The notes below the pieces were generated by a model. The model made no database searches and was not told where the DNA came from. It saw nothing but the letters and a program-made list of their open reading frames with translations. From contig DAOWNU010000179.1 in the NCBI GenBank assembly GCA_030642425.1, positions 1 through 5,125 of the forward strand: a stretch of 5,125 nt of DNA. Direction: 5' to 3'. A program made the translations under genes and the position numbers. Origin of the DNA: a bacterium. Its GTDB lineage: Bacteria > UBP14 > UBA6098. Every line of letters starts with the position of its first letter. Within the stretch, counting starts at the first letter, position 1. Shown in pieces: positions 3,565-5,125 of the stretch.

Positions 3565-5019
3565 ATGATCGACCTGAATATCGACAAGAAACAACTGGCG
3601 CGCACAGCGCAAAGATGCCGCGAGCGCGGGATTATCGCGCCGACATTCGCGCAGATGAAAAATCCGGAACTTGTTCCCGGCCGGATACGCGAAGAACTTG
3701 GGAAAATCGGCCTGTGGGATGTCCACCCGCGAAACCTGTTCCGTATCACGTGGAAAAACGAGCCTGTCGAGTCCGGCGGTGGCTACGGCGGAGTCAACTA
3801 TATGACACTTCCGCCCGAGCTGACCGGAGTGAAAGCGAAAATCGTGGCGTTGGTCGGAAAATGGTTTCCAACCGGCGCACACAAGGTCGGCGCGACCTAC
3901 GGCTGTCTTGCGCCGAGACTTATCACCGGACAGTTCGATCCGACTTCGCAAAAAGCGGTCTGGCCCTCGACCGGAAACTACTGCCGCGGCGGCGCGTATG
4001 TCGCAAATCTGCTGGCGTGCGAGTCTATTGCTATCCTGCCGGAAGAGATGTCGCGGGAACGGTTCGAGTGGCTCGAAAAGGTCGCGGGCGAGGTGATCGC
4101 CACGCCGGGATGCGAATCCAATGTCAAAGAGATTTTCGACAAATGCTGGGAGCTTCGCAAAACGCGCGACGATGTCGTGATATTCAACCAGTTCGACGAG
4201 TTCGGCAATCACCTTTGGCACTACGAGGTTACCGGCCACGCGATGGAGGAGGTTCTCGCGAACATAATGAGCGAACGCGACAGTTTTGCCGGGATCGTGC
4301 TGACTTCCGGCTCGGCGGGCACTCTCGGCAGCGGGGATTATCTAAAGGAAAAATTCCCGACATTGAAAATAGCCGTGGGCGAGGCGCTCCAGTGTCCGAC
4401 ATTGCTCTTGAACGGCTTCGGCGGCCACCGGATCGAAGGCATCGGCGACAAGCACGTCCCGTGGATACACAATGTGAAGAACACCGATATGGTTATCGCA
4501 ATCGACGACGAGCAATCCGCCAGATTGATGCGCCTGTTCAACGAGCCTGCCGGAATGGAAAGGCTTGTATCGGTCGGCGTGCCGGACGACATTGTCAAAA
4601 AACTCGATCTGCTCGGAATTTCCTCTATCGCCAATATGCTGGCCTCGATAAAGTTCGCAAAGTATTACGAATTGACAGAAAACGACATCGTTTTCACGGT
4701 TTTCACGGATTCGATGGAGCTATATCGTTCGCGGCTTCGAGAGGCCGGAGAAGCATTTGGCGAATATTCCGAAATCGACGCCGCGGTGGATATCGACCTT
4801 CTGATGAATATCACCTGCGAGAACACGCTGGAACTAAATTATTACGGCCGCAAACGCATCCACAACCTGAAATATTACACATGGATAGAGCAGCAGGGGA
4901 AAGAGCTTGCCGAACTCAACGCCCAGTGGTATGACCGCGAATACTGGGCGCGGATACACGAGCTTGTCCCGAAAATCGACGAGTTGATAGAGGAATTTAA
5001 CGGGATGGTTGCGGAATAG
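3565..5019 (+). CDS. Fold-type-II PLP-dependent enzyme (TrpB/cysteine-synthase superfamily), 484 residues
   Basis: The protein belongs to the fold-type-II PLP enzymes, which carry out beta-replacement or elimination reactions on amino acids; which substrate this one uses cannot be read from the sequence. The PLP-binding lysine is probably K107 in PTGAHKVGATYG (102-113). WPSTGNYCRGGAY (133-145) corresponds to the cofactor-contacting Ser/Thr-Gly-Asn loop, and LTSGSAGTLGSG (246-257) to the glycine-rich phosphate-binding loop. FTDSME (380-385) may hold the residue facing the pyridine nitrogen. At 484 residues it is longer than a cysteine synthase (about 310), with an N-terminal extension of about 90 residues and a Tyr/Trp-rich C-terminal tail. 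Relatives I recall are annotated only as 'PLP-dependent protein subunit beta' or cysteine-synthase-like. The start follows GAAGGAG (3554-3560). It is cytosolic and apparently transcribed alone. Confidence 0.9.
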   Translation: MIDLNIDKKQLARTAQRCRERGIIAPTFAQMKNPELVPGRIREELGKIGLWDVHPRNLFRITWKNEPVESGGGYGGVNYMTLPPELTGVKAKIVALVGKWFPTGAHKVGATYGCLAPRLITGQFDPTSQKAVWPSTGNYCRGGAYVANLLACESIAILPEEMSRERFEWLEKVAGEVIATPGCESNVKEIFDKCWELRKTRDDVVIFNQFDEFGNHLWHYEVTGHAMEEVLANIMSERDSFAGIVLTSGSAGTLGSGDYLKEKFPTLKIAVGEALQCPTLLLNGFGGHRIEGIGDKHVPWIHNVKNTDMVIAIDDEQSARLMRLFNEPAGMERLVSVGVPDDIVKKLDLLGISSIANMLASIKFAKYYELTENDIVFTVFTDSMELYRSRLREAGEAFGEYSEIDAAVDIDLLMNITCENTLELNYYGRKRIHNLKYYTWIEQQGKELAELNAQWYDREYWARIHELVPKIDELIEEFNGMVAE

Positions 5020-5125
5020 GAATTATCGGGAGAAATTTTAGTGAATCATTAGCCCGCTCGACAATCGAGTCGGACAGATAAGGGCAGCGAATTCTATCAC
5101 GGTTGCACATTACGCTAAAATGATC
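5020..5125. other. Non-coding tail with a bulged hairpin
   Basis: No credible gene is seen after the PLP-enzyme stop. A hairpin CCGCTCGA (5054-5061), loop CAA, TCGAG-T-CGG (5065-5073) forms an 8-bp stem with one bulged T (5070). It is not followed by a T tract, so it is at best a weak or factor-assisted terminator or an RNA 3'-end structure. Confidence 0.4.

Noticed and set aside
3547..4934. Long open frames overlapping the PLP-enzyme gene on both strands
   Set aside because: They are arginine-rich or otherwise atypical translations produced by the codon bias of the real gene, which has intact PLP motifs.
5040..5053. GTG-started frame after the PLP gene
   Set aside because: It reads only three codons before a TAG, so it cannot be a gene.
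5103..5125. TTGCAC near the right edge as a -35 box for the next gene
   Set aside because: A -10 at the right spacing would fall beyond the window, so it cannot be judged.

Overview
The window reads as a piece of a bacterial chromosome from an organism I cannot place. It has tightly packed operons, strong Shine-Dalgarno sites, sigma-70-like promoters and intrinsic terminators. The longer genes are moderately GC-rich (hand counts of sample stretches give roughly 55-65%), while the main intergenic region is extremely AT-rich. The gene mix would fit an uncultured FCB-group-like or Firmicutes-like lineage, but nothing here settles taxonomy.

Layout, left to right. (1) Positions 1-745, minus strand: the N-terminal 248 codons of urocanate hydratase (hutU, histidine degradation), cut by the window edge. 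(2) 746-1050: a divergent intergenic region with a TTGACA/TATGTT promoter facing right. (3) 1051-2951, plus strand: a five-gene operon. It encodes a DUF2089 zinc-ribbon/HTH protein, a DUF4097 beta-strand-repeat (YvlB-like) protein, two unrecognised tiny proteins of 39 and 43 residues, and a 123-residue SHOCT-like/YvlB-N-type protein. Each gene has its own ribosome binding site and gaps are at most 18 nt. Genes 1, 2 and 5 share a short helical-hairpin module of the form MLEEGKIxxEEAxxLL. The operon ends in a strong intrinsic terminator. (4) 3047-3448: a hicA-hicB toxin-antitoxin pair with its own extended -10 promoter and lower GC. It is followed by a near-identical second copy of the preceding operon's terminator. 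The two copies form a 69-bp direct repeat (62 of 69 identical, ungapped, including 30 bp exact) that brackets the toxin-antitoxin cassette. (5) 3502-5019: a 484-residue fold-type-II PLP enzyme of the tryptophan-synthase-beta/cysteine-synthase superfamily, apparently a single-gene unit with a palindrome inside its likely promoter. (6) 5020-5125: non-coding tail with one bulged hairpin.

How the parts work together. The DUF2089 protein is probably the DNA-binding member of its operon, and the shared hairpin module suggests that three of the products associate. HicA/HicB form a type II toxin-antitoxin pair that appears to have been placed at, or duplicated with, the operon's 3' end. The hutU and PLP-enzyme genes look functionally unrelated to these units. 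The points most worth following are the terminator repeat around hicAB, the two tiny operon proteins, and the repeated hairpin module.
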